The notes under the pieces: model-generated | Seen by the model: the letters and a program-made list of their open reading frames with translations, nothing else | The model's database searches: none | Told to the model about the DNA's origin: nothing | Source: JACZYA01 sp965247455 | GTDB lineage: Bacteria; Acidobacteriota; Terriglobia; Acidiferrales; 2-02-FULL-67-57 | DNA length: 64,000 nt | NCBI GenBank assembly: GCA_965247455.1 | Contig: CBDFHE010000003.1 | Span: forward strand, 1 to 64,000 | Reading direction: 5' to 3' | In this document: positions 26,701 through 35,241 of the stretch, in pieces | Numbering within the stretch: position 1 is the first letter of the stretch | Layout: the number at the start of each line of letters is the position of its first letter | Program-made: the position numbers and the translations under genes

Positions 26701-28290
26701 CCTGTCAAATTGTTTTGGGTTGTCGAAATGCCAAATGGTAGAAGGAGACAGGCCCCCGGGGGAGTCTTCGTCAAGGAGATAAACGTGTCCGACCGGCCAG
26801 CCGGTGTGAGCACAGACGTGGTCCAGGCATATCTGCATCACTTCTTCTACGGTCGAGGTTTGGTTGGCAGCCACTGCAACGGTTTGAAGCAATTGTATGA
26901 ACGCAGTCTTCTGCCGCAGCGCCGCTTCCGCCCACACGCGCTCGGTAACATCATGCGAGAGGCCGCGCACAAGCGGCTTCTCCAGGCCTTCCCGGCGCAA
27001 GGAGTTGTCGTACTCTAGGATTTTCACTTGGCCGTCCCGGGTCACCACCTTCATGAATCCTTGAGCCCGACCGTTCTGCTGGACGGTCTTCAGGTAGGGC
27101 TGGAATCGGGGGCGCGTGTCGGGAACCATAAACTCACGCAGATTGCGGCCCACCAAGTCCTCTGCGCGCTCGTATCCCAGCTCGCGCACCGTGGCGCGGT
27201 TGACGCTGAGCAGGACACCCTCCAGGTCGTGCGTACAGATGAGGTCACCGCTGTTTTCCACCAAGTCGCGGTATTGTCCCTCGCTCTCTCGGAGTGCCGC
27301 CTCCGCCTGCTTGTGCTCGGAAATCTTGTTTTTTAGTTCTTGGTTGGACTGTTCCGCTTCCGCGGTTCGCTCGTGCAGGGTCCGCTTGGCCTCTTCCAGT
27401 TGCGCTACGGTGAGCTTTTGCTCGCGGTAGGTTTCCACGTAGTCCAGCGCCAGGCCGGTAAACGGCACCAGGTAGGCGATGATCTTCATGAAATGGGCAA
27501 TATTGAAGTGGTTGTCGAACAGTGCCACCGACCCGAACGCCATGTGGAGTTGCGTCACCACTTCCGGAACCACACTGACGATCAACGCATAGGCGAACAG
27601 GCTCGGCGCTTTGCGGTAGAAGCGGGGATGGATGAAGAGGCCCGCAAAAGCAAACAAGATCAGAGGGGCCACGTCGTGGGGCCGGGTCACCAGCGAGTCA
27701 GGGAACATGGTCTGGGGCAGCCGGGCGCTGGTGGCGGCGACATAGATGATCACGTAGGCAACCAGGCCGAAGATCACACTGACAGCCAGCACAAAACCAA
27801 GCCCTCGGTTCTTCTTTCCCGACCCGCGCAGAAGCAAAATGCCCACACCCGCCATCATGATGAGGGCGTTGAACATCCGGCAGATGGCCCAGGTGAACGG
27901 GATCAGGTTGCGGTTGTCGGCCACGGCTTCAATCAGCCGGTTGGCCGCCAGGGTGTGGAAGGCGTCCATGGCGCCGGCGAAAAACAGGGCCAACCCGATG
28001 ATGGGGGTGGTGATGTCGCGCGTCATGTGGAAGTGAACAAAGGCGAGAATGACGGTGAAGATGGCCGTGCAGAAAGCGCTCCACTCCAGGATGGTGTGCG
28101 TATAATTTCCGGCCAGGGAGCGGTGCATGGCATCCGCCGCCTGGTTGGGCGCCAGGCGGGCCGCCGCGGCCCAGTCGAGGGCAGTCCCCGAGGACCCGAA
28201 ATCCACACCCAGCAGGTTCAACAGGAAGGGTAGGGCGCAGACCGCTACCACCGCCCAAACCAGGTGTTTTGGAAGTCTATCTCTCTTCAT
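23787..28290 (-). pseudogene. Membrane-anchored hybrid kinase (MASE-like, PAS, 2 GAF, 2 receivers, HPt) with a frameshift
   Basis: The first frame runs from ATG 28290. It has an N-terminal multi-helix MASE3/MASE4-like membrane sensor (about 10-280), a PAS (about 335-450), two GAF domains (about 470-800) and HisKA (NMSHEIRTPMNGVLG, about 845). It then leaves frame in a run of seven G (25433-25439 on the plus strand). Removing one G restores RYAPSAPRHLIGDSGRL and joins the downstream frame: HATPase (GGTGLGLAICRQLVDLMGG), two receivers (ALIDYDMPGMNG, LVFMDCQMPEMDG) and an HPt domain (AAHALKGSVSNF, phosphorylatable His), ending at 23787. About 1500 residues in all, BarA/GacS-like phosphorelay logic. 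The homopolymer makes a sequencing error, a real mutation or phase variation all possible. Confidence 0.85.
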
Positions 28291-28722
28291 GCTTCATGTC
28301 CGTGCCGTTTGGGAAGCCTCCACCCACCTCCGCGCAGCGCAGTTCCCCTTGCGGTCGCTGGCTTTGCTTGATGTCTGCCAAAGGGAGGAAATCCTCCTTC
28401 CGCCGCTGGTTCGGCTCTTTTCGTCTTTCAGGTATCTGCACCCAGAGCGCCTGGGCCGCGCAGCCCTCCCAAGGTCACACCTTTTCCCCTATTGTCGGGC
28501 GCAACACCGCACTACTGACTTATCGGCTACAAAACAAGGCTGCTTGAGTTGCCGCCCGATGGCTTTCCGCCAGGGGGTCCAGGGTAACTGGGGGCGGGAG
28601 CGCCGGTCGGAATGGGCCGTTCAAGACCAATCTGCTTCCAGGGATTAGTAGAGGGGAACTAGCGCACCGAACTCCAACCTGCTTGGAGTGAGCAGAGTCT
28701 GCGACGCAGCTTCGGTTTGCAG
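28291..28722. other. Intergenic region without recognisable gene
   Basis: About 430 bases between the kinase start and the ribokinase stop. I see ordinary GC-rich sequence, no conserved ORF and no strong hairpin. The kinase promoter should lie at its left end. Confidence 0.4.
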
Positions 28723-29679
28723 CTACTTGCGATGGCGGCGGAGGAAGGAGTTGACAGCGGCGCGGGTGGGCATGGAAGGTTGAGCGCCGGGCCGGGTGAC
28801 GGAAAGCGCGCCGGCGGCGCAGGCGTAACGCGTCGCCTCCCGCAGCGTTTTCCCCGACAAAAGTGCTACTGCCAGCGCGCCGTTGAAGGCGTCGCCCGCG
28901 CCGGTGGTGTCCACTGCCTTCACTCGGAAGCCGCGCACGTGAACAATCCCTCCGGCCCCTCGGAGTGAACCCCGCTCGGCCACCAGCGCTCCGCGCTCGC
29001 CCATCTTCAAGATGACGGCGCGCGGACCGCGCCGCAGCAGTTGACGGCAAAGCCGTCGCCCTTCGGGCAGAGAGAGGCGGTGCGGCTGGCGCCCGCAGAG
29101 CAGGCAAGCTTCAGCTTCGTTGGGCGTCAGCACGCTGACGCGCTGCAGCAAGCTCGCCGGCAATGCGCGTGCCGGAGCCGGGTCAAGAATCAGCGGCACG
29201 CCGCTGCGAGCCGCCAACTCGGCCAGCCGGGCCACCGGTTCCGGCGGCACTTCCAGTTGGGTCAGAATCAGCCCGGCGGAGCGCAACCGCGCCTGGGAGC
29301 GCCCAATGTCCCTTGCGCTCAGGGTGGCGTTGGCTCCCGGAGCGACCACAATCTGGTTCTCGCCTTTGGGCCCGGTAACGACAAACGCAGTCCCCGAACG
29401 CACGCCTTTTGCGCTGCTGACCGCGCGCGTATCGACCCCGGCGGCCCGCAGGCTGGAGCGCAGGCGGCGGCCGAACTCGTCCGTGCCCACCTTGGCTACC
29501 ATGGTCGTGGGCGTGCCCAGCCGCGCCGCCGCCACCGCTTGATTGCCGCCCTTGCCGCCGTAACACACGTCGAAGCGGGCGCGGCTGACCGTCTCGCCCG
29601 CCACCGGCAGCCGCGGCGCTCGCACCACAAAGTCCACATTCACGCTGCCGACAACCACAATCTTCTTCTGTGGTCTCAT
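28723..29679 (-). CDS. rbsK: Ribokinase (PfkB family sugar kinase)
   Basis: 318 residues from the ATG at 29679 (MRPQKKIVVVGSVNVD); the open frame extends upstream through non-coding sequence. PfkB signatures: GGKGGNQAVAAARLG near the N-terminus and the ATP/catalytic loop DTTGAGDAFNGALA with the catalytic Asp near the C-terminus. NEAEACLL and GVPLILDPAPAR fit ribokinase. It would phosphorylate D-ribose (or 2-deoxyribose) at O5 with ATP in the cytosol. No ribose transporter is adjacent, so the exact sugar is uncertain. Confidence 0.88.
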   Translation of the reverse strand: MRPQKKIVVVGSVNVDFVVRAPRLPVAGETVSRARFDVCYGGKGGNQAVAAARLGTPTTMVAKVGTDEFGRRLRSSLRAAGVDTRAVSSAKGVRSGTAFVVTGPKGENQIVVAPGANATLSARDIGRSQARLRSAGLILTQLEVPPEPVARLAELAARSGVPLILDPAPARALPASLLQRVSVLTPNEAEACLLCGRQPHRLSLPEGRRLCRQLLRRGPRAVILKMGERGALVAERGSLRGAGGIVHVRGFRVKAVDTTGAGDAFNGALAVALLSGKTLREATRYACAAGALSVTRPGAQPSMPTRAAVNSFLRRHRK

Positions 29680-29713
29680 CTTGGTTAAGCAAACCGCAGT
29701 CGACACAAATAAC

Positions 29714-29742
29714 TTGACAACCAGGGCGGGTAAGGGTTCATA
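29714..29742 (+). promoter_or_regulatory. Consensus-like sigma70 promoter of a candidate small RNA
   Basis: TTGACA (29714-29719), 17-base spacer, TTCATA (29737-29742; CATAAT overlaps it). It faces away from the minus-strand ribokinase gene, and no plus-strand ORF follows. Confidence 0.6.
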
Positions 29743-29749
29743 ATAAGAG

Positions 29750-29830
29750 TGCAGGGTCCGAACCGGCGAAGGCCGCTGTAGGTCCTGCTTATTAAGATCA
29801 AGCAGCCGCCGCAAGGCGGCTGCTTTGTTT
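29750..29830 (+). ncRNA. Candidate small RNA (about 80 nt)
   Basis: Between the promoter above and a hairpin/U-run terminator is an 80-base non-coding stretch. GCAGG (29751-29755) can pair with CCTGC (29784-29788) around a GC-rich interior, giving one stem before the terminator stem. It sits in a short plus-strand gap between two minus-strand genes. It matches no RNA family I recognise. It could instead be a remnant 5' region. Confidence 0.4.
29801..29830. terminator. Bidirectional Rho-independent terminator
   Basis: A 10-bp stem AGCAGCCGCC / GGCGGCTGCT with a GCAA loop, followed on the plus strand by TTGTTTTCT. On the minus strand it lies 2 bases past the DUF3800 stop and can terminate that gene. 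Confidence 0.75.
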
Positions 29831-29831
29831 T

Positions 29832-30566
29832 CTATCCTCTTTCGATTCCATCAGGATCATCGGGCGATACCTTCAGACAGAGAACGGGTCGCAAGAAGTT
29901 AAACATTGGGTTGATGCCATACTTGGCGACCAGCGGGGTCGGTAGCACTTCTCGTTTGAGCAGAGAAAAGGCAACCGCGTCCACCAATTGAAGAAAATAG
30001 GACGATTCACTTGACTTGAAAATAGGGTCCTCAATGACCCTCGATGTTTTTATGTTCCTCCGAAGTTCACCGTTTTCCCAACTGCCAAATTTGCTTGGTA
30101 TCCAGTTGAAAACTGCCATCTGGCGGGCAACCTTCCGGATCATTCCTTCTTTACCCTCGTCTAAGAAAACGATTCCCTGTGTCTGATTGTCTATTAGATT
30201 CGCTTGGATTCGATTCAACATTCTCTCGAATGCACGTAAATAAGGGTCGACAGGGCAGTGCGGAACGGTGATGCAAACATTGAGTATTTCGGCGTCAGGT
30301 AGGGTGGTAGTAAACTTGAGTACTTCTCTGAAAATTTGCGAGCGCAAGTACTTTCCAATTGGTTTGGAACCATACTTTCCGCGCCCTGCAACCAAATCAG
30401 TGGCGTGAAGTTCTTTCTTCACATAAACCCCATACCGATTCTTGAGGTTGCGCCGGAATCCTTTTATTTGGTCGAATGCTTCACGCCAACGCTCAGATGT
30501 CAATCTAAGTGCTGAGAGAACGAAGAGTTGGCGGTTTGCTGAAGCATCGATGTAGAAGATAAACAT
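29832..30566 (-). CDS. DUF3800 family protein
   Basis: 244 residues. It opens with FYIDASANRQLFVLSALRL, the first strand and acidic residue of the DUF3800 fold (an RNase H-like family; YIDESG is usual, here YIDAS). It also has the family's KKELHATDLV, a mid-protein VFLDEGKEGMIRKV and a C-terminal SSYFLQLVDAVAFSLLKRE. The coding sequence is clearly richer in A/T than its neighbours, suggesting transfer. DUF3800 genes are common near mobile elements and defence loci, but no biochemical role is assigned. It follows the isoaspartyl peptidase reading frame by 9 bases on the same strand. Confidence 0.8.
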   Translation of the reverse strand: MFIFYIDASANRQLFVLSALRLTSERWREAFDQIKGFRRNLKNRYGVYVKKELHATDLVAGRGKYGSKPIGKYLRSQIFREVLKFTTTLPDAEILNVCITVPHCPVDPYLRAFERMLNRIQANLIDNQTQGIVFLDEGKEGMIRKVARQMAVFNWIPSKFGSWENGELRRNIKTSRVIEDPIFKSSESSYFLQLVDAVAFSLLKREVLPTPLVAKYGINPMFNFLRPVLCLKVSPDDPDGIERG

Positions 30567-30575
30567 TATGCCTTG

Positions 30576-31511
30576 TCAGACATTTACAATGGGGGCAGCG
30601 TTATCGTTGGTGCGGAAGGCGTAGGCCATGCGCGCGGTGGAAAAGGCCGCGCCCACGCGAGCCTTCCTATCCACGATCAGCAGCCCGCCGCGCCCCTGCG
30701 TCCGCTCCTGCAGCAGCGCCACCGCCTTCTACGCTGCGGCCTGCGGGTCGGCGTCGCAAGCGAGCAGGTCGCAGGCCGCCTTGCTTAGCACTACCTTCAT
30801 AATGGCTTCTCCCGCGCCGGTGGCGGAGACGGCCCCGGCTCGGTTGTCGGCATAGCTGCCGCAGCCCACCAGGGGCGAGTCGCCCACGCGGCCGGGGAAC
30901 TTGCCGGCGGTGCCGCCAGTGGAGGTGCTGGCCGCCAGGTTGCCGTGGGCATCCAGGGCGATGGCGCCCACCGTACCCATCGTCCCGCTGCCACCGCTCC
31001 CGCCCTCCGCCAGCCCCGCCGATGGTTGGGCCGGAGGCGACTGACCGGTGGCGCGCGCTCGGTGCCAGCGCTCGGCTTCACGAGCAATCACAAATTCGGA
31101 GGGGTTGCACAGGGAGACGCCTTGCTCGACGGCAAACTGCTCCGCGCCGGCGCCCACCAGCAGCATGTGGTCGCTGCGCTCCAACACCAGCCGGGCCACG
31201 CGCACCGGGTTGCGCAGGCGCTCGACCGCCGCCACCGCGCCGGACTTCAAGGTCGCCCCATCTATTACAATGGCATCCAGTTGCGCCCGGCCGTCACGGT
31301 TCAGGTGCGAGCCCACTCCGGCGTCGAAGATCGGCACGTTTTCCAGCTCCACCGTAGCCTGCTCGCAGGCGTCCAGCGCCGTCCCGCCTTTCTCCAGCAC
31401 CGCCCAGCCGCACTCCAACGCCTGCCGGACGCCCGCCCGGCAGGCCTCCACCAGCTCGTCAGGGATGTCCCACGCCCCGCCATGCACCGCCAGCGCAATT
31501 TTGTTAGACAT
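30576..31511 (-). pseudogene. Isoaspartyl peptidase/L-asparaginase (Ntn hydrolase) with an in-frame TAG
   Basis: The frame starts at ATG 31511 (MSNKIALAVHGGAWDIP) and carries ALDACEQATVELENVP, the nucleophile region GTMGTVGAIALD (the Thr after MG becomes the N-terminus of the beta subunit) and STSTGGTAGKFPGRVGDSP. TAG at 30729-30731 interrupts it, but the same frame continues with KAVALLQERTQGRGGLLIVD and GAAFSTARMAYAF to a TGA at 30576-30578, exactly where family members end. An AAG-to-TAG or CAG-to-TAG change is likely. The enzyme would hydrolyse beta-aspartyl peptides or asparagine. The truncated form loses about 50 residues, including beta-subunit core, so activity is doubtful. Confidence 0.8.
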
Positions 31512-31556
31512 GCGTACCTACCGGATCGTTCACAATCTGCGCACTTCCGAGACTCT

Positions 31557-32024
31557 CTACTCCAATTCTTCGGGGTTAAAGATTTTCAACCCGCTGTCGC
31601 GGGCAAAGTTTGCTAACTGTTGATCGGCTACGCCAAATTCTATTTCTTTCTCCCCCGACGCAAAACTGGGAACAAGCCTACACATATCGCGCAGCCAGAT
31701 AGCGGCCGACAGATGAACGGCGTCGGCTCCCGTGATGGGAAAACGCTCCACTAAGTTTCGCACCGCCGTTAGAGTACCTCTGTCCAAATCCAAGACACTG
31801 AAGGAAAAAATCAACTCCTGCACAAACTTCTCTTGGGCACGATCGTACGCCTTCCGTGGAAGGTGGCCCAGTTGGTATTTTCGTCCGAGTGCGCTCTGCA
31901 CCTCGGCCTCACTCAAGATGGATGTGAAGATGCGATCTCCTTTGCGAAATCGGGCGTTGAGGGTATCACTGCCGCGCTCACGCACGTAACGCTTTACGAG
32001 CGCCGAGGCGTCCAGATAGAGCAC
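31557..32024 (-). CDS. vapC: PIN-domain toxin (VapC family)
   Basis: 155 residues from a GTG at 32024 that overlaps the antitoxin stop by one base. PIN acidic residues: Asp in LYLDASALVKRYV, Glu in SEAEVQSALGRK, Asp in ITGADAVHLSAAIWL, and a C-terminal VADQQLANFARDSGL. VapC toxins are Mg-dependent ribonucleases, commonly acting on tRNA. Here the toxin is encoded after its antitoxin, the usual order for Phd/VapB-type pairs, and the complex should repress its own promoter. Confidence 0.88.
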   Translation of the reverse strand: MLYLDASALVKRYVRERGSDTLNARFRKGDRIFTSILSEAEVQSALGRKYQLGHLPRKAYDRAQEKFVQELIFSFSVLDLDRGTLTAVRNLVERFPITGADAVHLSAAIWLRDMCRLVPSFASGEKEIEFGVADQQLANFARDSGLKIFNPEELE

Positions 32025-32305
32025 TAATCTCGATCCTCGATGATGATCCGTGAGGCAGGTTTGCCTTTGGCCACCACAGGCTGGAAAGGTTTGAACGGCT
32101 TGGTACCCAAACGCAAATGGCTCTGCGCAGCTAGCTCTTGGAGTTTTTCTTCGAGTCCGGGCGCAGTTGTGTTAGTGCTTGTTATGGGCTCGACTTTCGC
32201 AATGGGTTTGCCACGGTCGGTGACCAAAATGGTTTCCCCCCTGCGCACCCGGCGCAGGTAGTACGCTTGCCGGTTCTTGAATTCGCGGCTCCCAACTTTC
32301 TTCAT
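32024..32305 (-). CDS. Phd/YefM-type antitoxin
   Basis: 93 residues. The N-terminus MKKVGSREFKNRQAYYLRRV followed by GETILVTDRGKPIAKVEP is the Phd/YefM DNA-binding fold. The C-terminal half, rich in Lys/Pro (SHLRLGTKPFKPFQP), would wrap the VapC toxin. The next gene starts one base within its stop, so the pair is co-translated. Confidence 0.88.
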   Translation of the reverse strand: MKKVGSREFKNRQAYYLRRVRRGETILVTDRGKPIAKVEPITSTNTTAPGLEEKLQELAAQSHLRLGTKPFKPFQPVVAKGKPASRIIIEDRD

Positions 32306-32362
32306 GTAGCTACCTCCAGCTCAATTGTAGCTACATTGGAAAAGGAAGGCAACTAACTGGGC

Positions 32363-32493
32363 GGTAGTGTCCTCATTTGAGCGATTCCGAACTCGGCTCC
32401 AATTCACACCGAGCCCTGCGGCCCCCGCCGCAGGGATTCTTGTTTCCCCCAGGCAGGGGCCTGGGGGGCTCGGTGCGAAATTAAGACACTATC
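32363..32493. mobile_element. MITE-like element A (131 bp)
   Basis: Ends GGTAGTGTCCTCATTT and (reverse) GATAGTGTCTTAATTT. Flanking TAACTGGGC (32354-32362) and TAACTGGGT (32494-32502) form an 8/9-bp target duplication. The interior CACCGAGCCC ... GGGGCTCGGTG forms a stem. No coding capacity. It abuts the stop codon of the phosphatidyltransferase gene. Confidence 0.6.
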
Positions 32494-33104
32494 TAACTGG
32501 GTGGGCGAGCGCCCGGCAGCGTACGCCCGGCGGTGGTTTCCTGCCAGGTATAAATGATGCGGTGGATAACGGTGACGGTGGAGAGCACGGCGATCAGCCA
32601 CAGCACCGGCGCCATGCGGTTGAACACACCGCCGATGATCAGCAGCACCAGCCGCTCCGGCCGTTCCATGAAGCCCACCTTGCAGGCCGGGATCAGCGAC
32701 TCCGCCCGCGCCCGCGCGTAGCTCACCATGAAGGAGCCCGCCATCGCCACCGCCGCCAGCACCACATAGAAGAAACGGCCGATCATGGCGTAATAGACCA
32801 GCAGCCCCATGTAGAGAATCATGTCGGAGTAGCGGTCAACCACGGAATCAAAGAAAGCCCCGAAGGTGCTCACCCGGCCCTGCTTGCGCGCCACTTGCCC
32901 GTCGGCCATGTCCAGAAAGCCGGCCAGGAAGACCACTCCCGCCGCCCAGCGGAACTCGCCCGCGGCAAACAGCACCGCCGCCCAGGTGGTCACGATCAGG
33001 CCGAGCAGGGTCAGGAAGTTGGGATGGAGGCCGGTGGCGGCCAGCCCGCGCACAATCTTGGTGAGCAGCCAGCGGCCTCCTTTCCCGATCAGGCGTGTGT
33101 ACAT
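32493..33104 (-). CDS. CDP-alcohol phosphatidyltransferase family protein (PgsA/PIS-like)
   Basis: 203 residues, about six membrane helices. The catalytic signature D-G-x2-A-R-x8-G-x3-D-x3-D is present as DMADGQVARKQ, then STFGAFFDSVVDRYSD. The family transfers a phosphatidyl group from CDP-diacylglycerol to an alcohol (glycerol-3-phosphate, inositol or inositol phosphate) at the inner membrane. The N-terminal GLHPNFLTLLGL and the positions of charged residues resemble phosphatidylinositol-type synthases, but the acceptor cannot be settled here. GreA is encoded just upstream on the same strand. Confidence 0.85.
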   Translation of the reverse strand: MYTRLIGKGGRWLLTKIVRGLAATGLHPNFLTLLGLIVTTWAAVLFAAGEFRWAAGVVFLAGFLDMADGQVARKQGRVSTFGAFFDSVVDRYSDMILYMGLLVYYAMIGRFFYVVLAAVAMAGSFMVSYARARAESLIPACKVGFMERPERLVLLIIGGVFNRMAPVLWLIAVLSTVTVIHRIIYTWQETTAGRTLPGARPPS

Positions 33105-33155
33105 CGAAGAGAAGCTCCGCGCTGCGTTCCCGCGCCGGCCGGCGGCCGACCGGTT

Positions 33156-33662
33156 CTACGGGTCGTAAATGGTGAGCAGGCGCACCACCTCGAACTCGCG
33201 CGCCCCCGCCGGCGTCCGCACGTTCACCGCCTCGCCTGCTCGTTTGCCCAGCAGGGCTTTGCCGATGGGCGAGGTGGTGGAGATCAGCCCCTGGCTCACG
33301 TCCGATTCCTCCGCCGTCACCAGTTGGTAGTTCACTTCATCATTGCTGTTCAGGTCGAGCAGCGTCACGCGGCTGCCATAGCCGATGCGGTCGCGCGGAA
33401 TCTTGGCGAGATTGACGAGCGAAAGACCGGCGAGCCGCTTCCGCAACTGCTGCAACCTCATGCCCACCAGGTGTTGTCGCTCCTTGGCGTACTTGTATTC
33501 CGCGTTCTCGCTCAGGTCGCCGTGGGCGCGCGCCGTGGCGATTTCTTTGGGCAGCTCGTAGTTCAGCTCACGATCCAGTTGCGCGATCTCCCCTTCCAGT
33601 TTGCGGCGGATTTTCTCCCCCGCGCCCGCTTGCTTGTTCCCAGACTTGGCGGCGTCAGCCAT
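33156..33662 (-). CDS. greA: Transcription elongation factor GreA/GreB family
   Basis: 168 residues. An N-terminal coiled coil (LEGEIAQLDRELNYELPKEI), the acidic tip ARAHGDLSENAEYKYAKE that enters the RNA polymerase secondary channel to promote transcript cleavage, and a C-terminal FKBP-like domain (SPIGKALLGKRAGEAVNV) are in the canonical order and length. It has an N-terminal Lys/Ala extension of about 15 residues. Divergent from carD across a 178-base region. Confidence 0.92.
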   Translation of the reverse strand: MADAAKSGNKQAGAGEKIRRKLEGEIAQLDRELNYELPKEIATARAHGDLSENAEYKYAKERQHLVGMRLQQLRKRLAGLSLVNLAKIPRDRIGYGSRVTLLDLNSNDEVNYQLVTAEESDVSQGLISTTSPIGKALLGKRAGEAVNVRTPAGAREFEVVRLLTIYDP

Positions 33663-33780
33663 GGCAGAAGTCTCGCAGCGTGTGCTCTCGTGAGCTCAAT
33701 CGGGCGATTATAGTCATCTGGTGCCCTGCGACGCAACTTGAGCGCGCACAAGCACTGCCCGAAAAAACCGGGATTTCAGC

Positions 33781-33809
33781 TTGACCCATTCGGGAAAGTT
33801 ATCTATAAT
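33781..33809 (+). promoter_or_regulatory. Sigma70-type promoter of carD
   Basis: TTGACC (33781-33786), 17-base spacer, perfect TATAAT (33804-33809). The expected start is near 33816, leaving a leader of about 25 bases before the ATG at 33841. Confidence 0.8.
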
Positions 33810-33840
33810 AGAAATTCTTCTTATCGCAGACGCGCGTCCC

Positions 33841-34350
33841 ATGCCTTTTAAAGTCGGCGAAAAAGTCGTTTATCCCAACCACGGGGTTGGGATGATTGAT
33901 CAGATTGCGCACAGCAATCTGAACGGTCAGGCCGAAAAGTACTACTTGGTTCGGGTCTTTACCAACGGGCTCAAGGTCACGGTGCCCTGCCTGAACGCCC
34001 ACACGGTCGGCCTGCGCCGCACCATCAAGCCCGCCGAGGTTCCCCAAGTTCTCCGCCATCTGGAAAACGGCAAGGTGGACGCGCCCCGCGACTGGAAGCT
34101 GCGCTTCAAGCAGAACTCGGAAAAGATGCGCACCGGCTCCCTCTACGACGTGGCGGAAGTCATCAAGTGCCTGCTCCGCATGGGTAAGACCAAGCCGCTC
34201 AGCTTTCGGGAAAAGAAGATGCTCGACCGCGCCCGCCACCTCTTGGTTTCCGAGCTCGCCATTGTGCGCAACGTCACCGAAGAAACCGTCGTGGACTTGG
34301 TGCAGAAGGCGCTCGGCAAGTCCAATCTCAGCCTGCCCGAGCCCACCTAG
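33841..34350 (+). CDS. carD: CarD/CdnL-family RNA polymerase-binding regulator
   Basis: 169 residues from MPFKVGEKVVYPNHGVGMI; codons upstream overlap the promoter, which fixes the start at 33841. The N-terminal Tudor-like domain (GEKVVYPNHGVG, YYLVRVF) binds the RNA polymerase beta subunit. The helical C-terminal domain (LSFREKKMLDRARHLLVSEL) contacts DNA near the -10. CarD/CdnL proteins stabilise open complexes, especially at rRNA promoters. It is an essential type of gene in several phyla, and here stands alone with its own strong promoter. Confidence 0.92.
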   Translation: MPFKVGEKVVYPNHGVGMIDQIAHSNLNGQAEKYYLVRVFTNGLKVTVPCLNAHTVGLRRTIKPAEVPQVLRHLENGKVDAPRDWKLRFKQNSEKMRTGSLYDVAEVIKCLLRMGKTKPLSFREKKMLDRARHLLVSELAIVRNVTEETVVDLVQKALGKSNLSLPEPT

Positions 34351-34386
34351 CTGCTTCGGTTTTTCCCGCTGTATCTTGTTTTTCCT

Positions 34387-34587
34387 TTAGCCGCGTTTTC
34401 GATTCCGTGGTTTCCCCCAGCCACCCTCTTGCCGGTTGTCCGCTCGCGCTTGCACTGCCGTTACTGCCTGCGCGATGGCGCGGGCGGGGTTGTCGGGCGT
34501 GGAGAAGACCTTCAGGATTTCCAACTGCGAGCCGCGCAGGAAGACGCAGTCGGTGAAGGTGCCTCCGGTGTCAATGGCGATGCGCAT
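34387..34587 (-). pseudogene. N-terminal fragment of a hydantoinase/oxoprolinase (HyuA-type) gene
   Basis: 66 codons. MRIAIDTGGTFTDCVFLRG is the diagnostic start of HyuA/5-oxoprolinase subunits (ATP-binding DTGGTFTD), followed by a plausible EILKVFSTPDNPARAIAQAV. The rest of a protein normally of more than 500 residues is absent: after about residue 45 the frame becomes unrelated and stops. It is a truncated remnant, probably after deletion between carD and element B. Confidence 0.7.
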
Positions 34588-34672
34588 GGGAAGAAGACGG
34601 TTGGCGGATGAAGCTCACGGCCCCGCCATTCTAATCGAACCCGGAGGAAAGAAAACAAGGACCTGTCCCGGC
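34588..34672. other. Short intergenic stretch before element B
   Basis: No gene. It contains a GGAGGAAAGAAAACAAGG purine tract and GTCCCGGC (34665-34672), the left target copy of element B. Confidence 0.4.
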
Positions 34673-34899
34673 GGTAGTGGATCTTTTTGAAAATGGGAAG
34701 CTCACGCCGAGCCCCGTGGCCTGTCCTGCCTGTCCCGAGCGTAGCCGAGGGAAGCAGAGCCGAAGGGCACCTGCCACGGGGTGCTTGCGCCGCTTTTCCA
34801 CCCGGCGGCAGGTGCCTGCCTACCGCTTGCCCGCCTAGGGCGGGCAGGCAGGCCGCCGGGCTCAGCGACAAATCAAAATCGTGAAATTGACTCACTACC
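34673..34899. mobile_element. MITE-like element B (227 bp)
   Basis: Ends GGTAGTGGATCTTTTT and (reverse) GGTAGTGAGTCAATTT; flanks GTCCCGGC / GGCCCGGC (7 of 8). The interior has GAGCCCCGTGG ... CCACGGGG and CCCGGCGG ... CCGCCGGG stems and a TGTCCCGAGCGTAGCCGAGG tract. It closely matches element C at 50785-50993. No coding capacity. Confidence 0.65.
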
Positions 34900-35160
34900 G
34901 GCCCGGCAGTGGGGTTTGGTTCCAGGCTCGGAAAGCGCGCCGGGCGGGAACTTCCGGCGACGAGAATCCGTAGATTTGGGTGGGTCTTGCTACCCAGTAT
35001 GGGGCAGGAACGTCCAATCGGGAAACGGCATTATTGCGGGCGAAGAGGGAGTCTTGCTTGTGCGCTGGAGGATCGGGGATTCCATGCGTACGCCGGTGCG
35101 CTCCACATCCCACCGCATTTCTATGACTTATTGCCCCGGAGAAAAAAGGAGGAGTAGCAA
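34900..35160. other. Intergenic region after element B
   Basis: About 260 bases with no recognised gene. AAAGGAGGAG at 35145-35154 is a ribosome-site-like sequence ahead of a 26-codon ORF. Confidence 0.4.
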
Positions 35161-35241
35161 ATGACTGCATCCGCTCAACTCTTGATTCGGCTTGAGGGCC
35201 TGACCAAGATGGACCCGATGGTCGCCCTTCGCTACGAGTAA
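35161..35241 (+). pseudogene. Short ORF resembling the start of an ABC-transporter ATPase
   Basis: A 26-codon ORF with a strong AAAGGAGGAG site. LLIRLEGLTK and VALR are reminiscent of the first strands of an ABC ATPase, but no Walker A follows before the TAA. It may be a gene remnant or an unrelated small peptide. Identification is weak. Confidence 0.3.

Noticed and set aside
28520..29107. 195-codon minus-strand ORF upstream of ribokinase reading
   Set aside because: Overlaps ribokinase in another frame and has no family-like features.
30729..30731. TAG in the isoaspartyl peptidase as pyrrolysine
   Set aside because: No pyl genes are visible and the site corresponds to an ordinary helix residue in the family. 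A nonsense change is simpler.
32367..33713. 448-codon plus-strand ORF
   Set aside because: Antisense to the phosphatidyltransferase and GreA genes, which are firmly identified.
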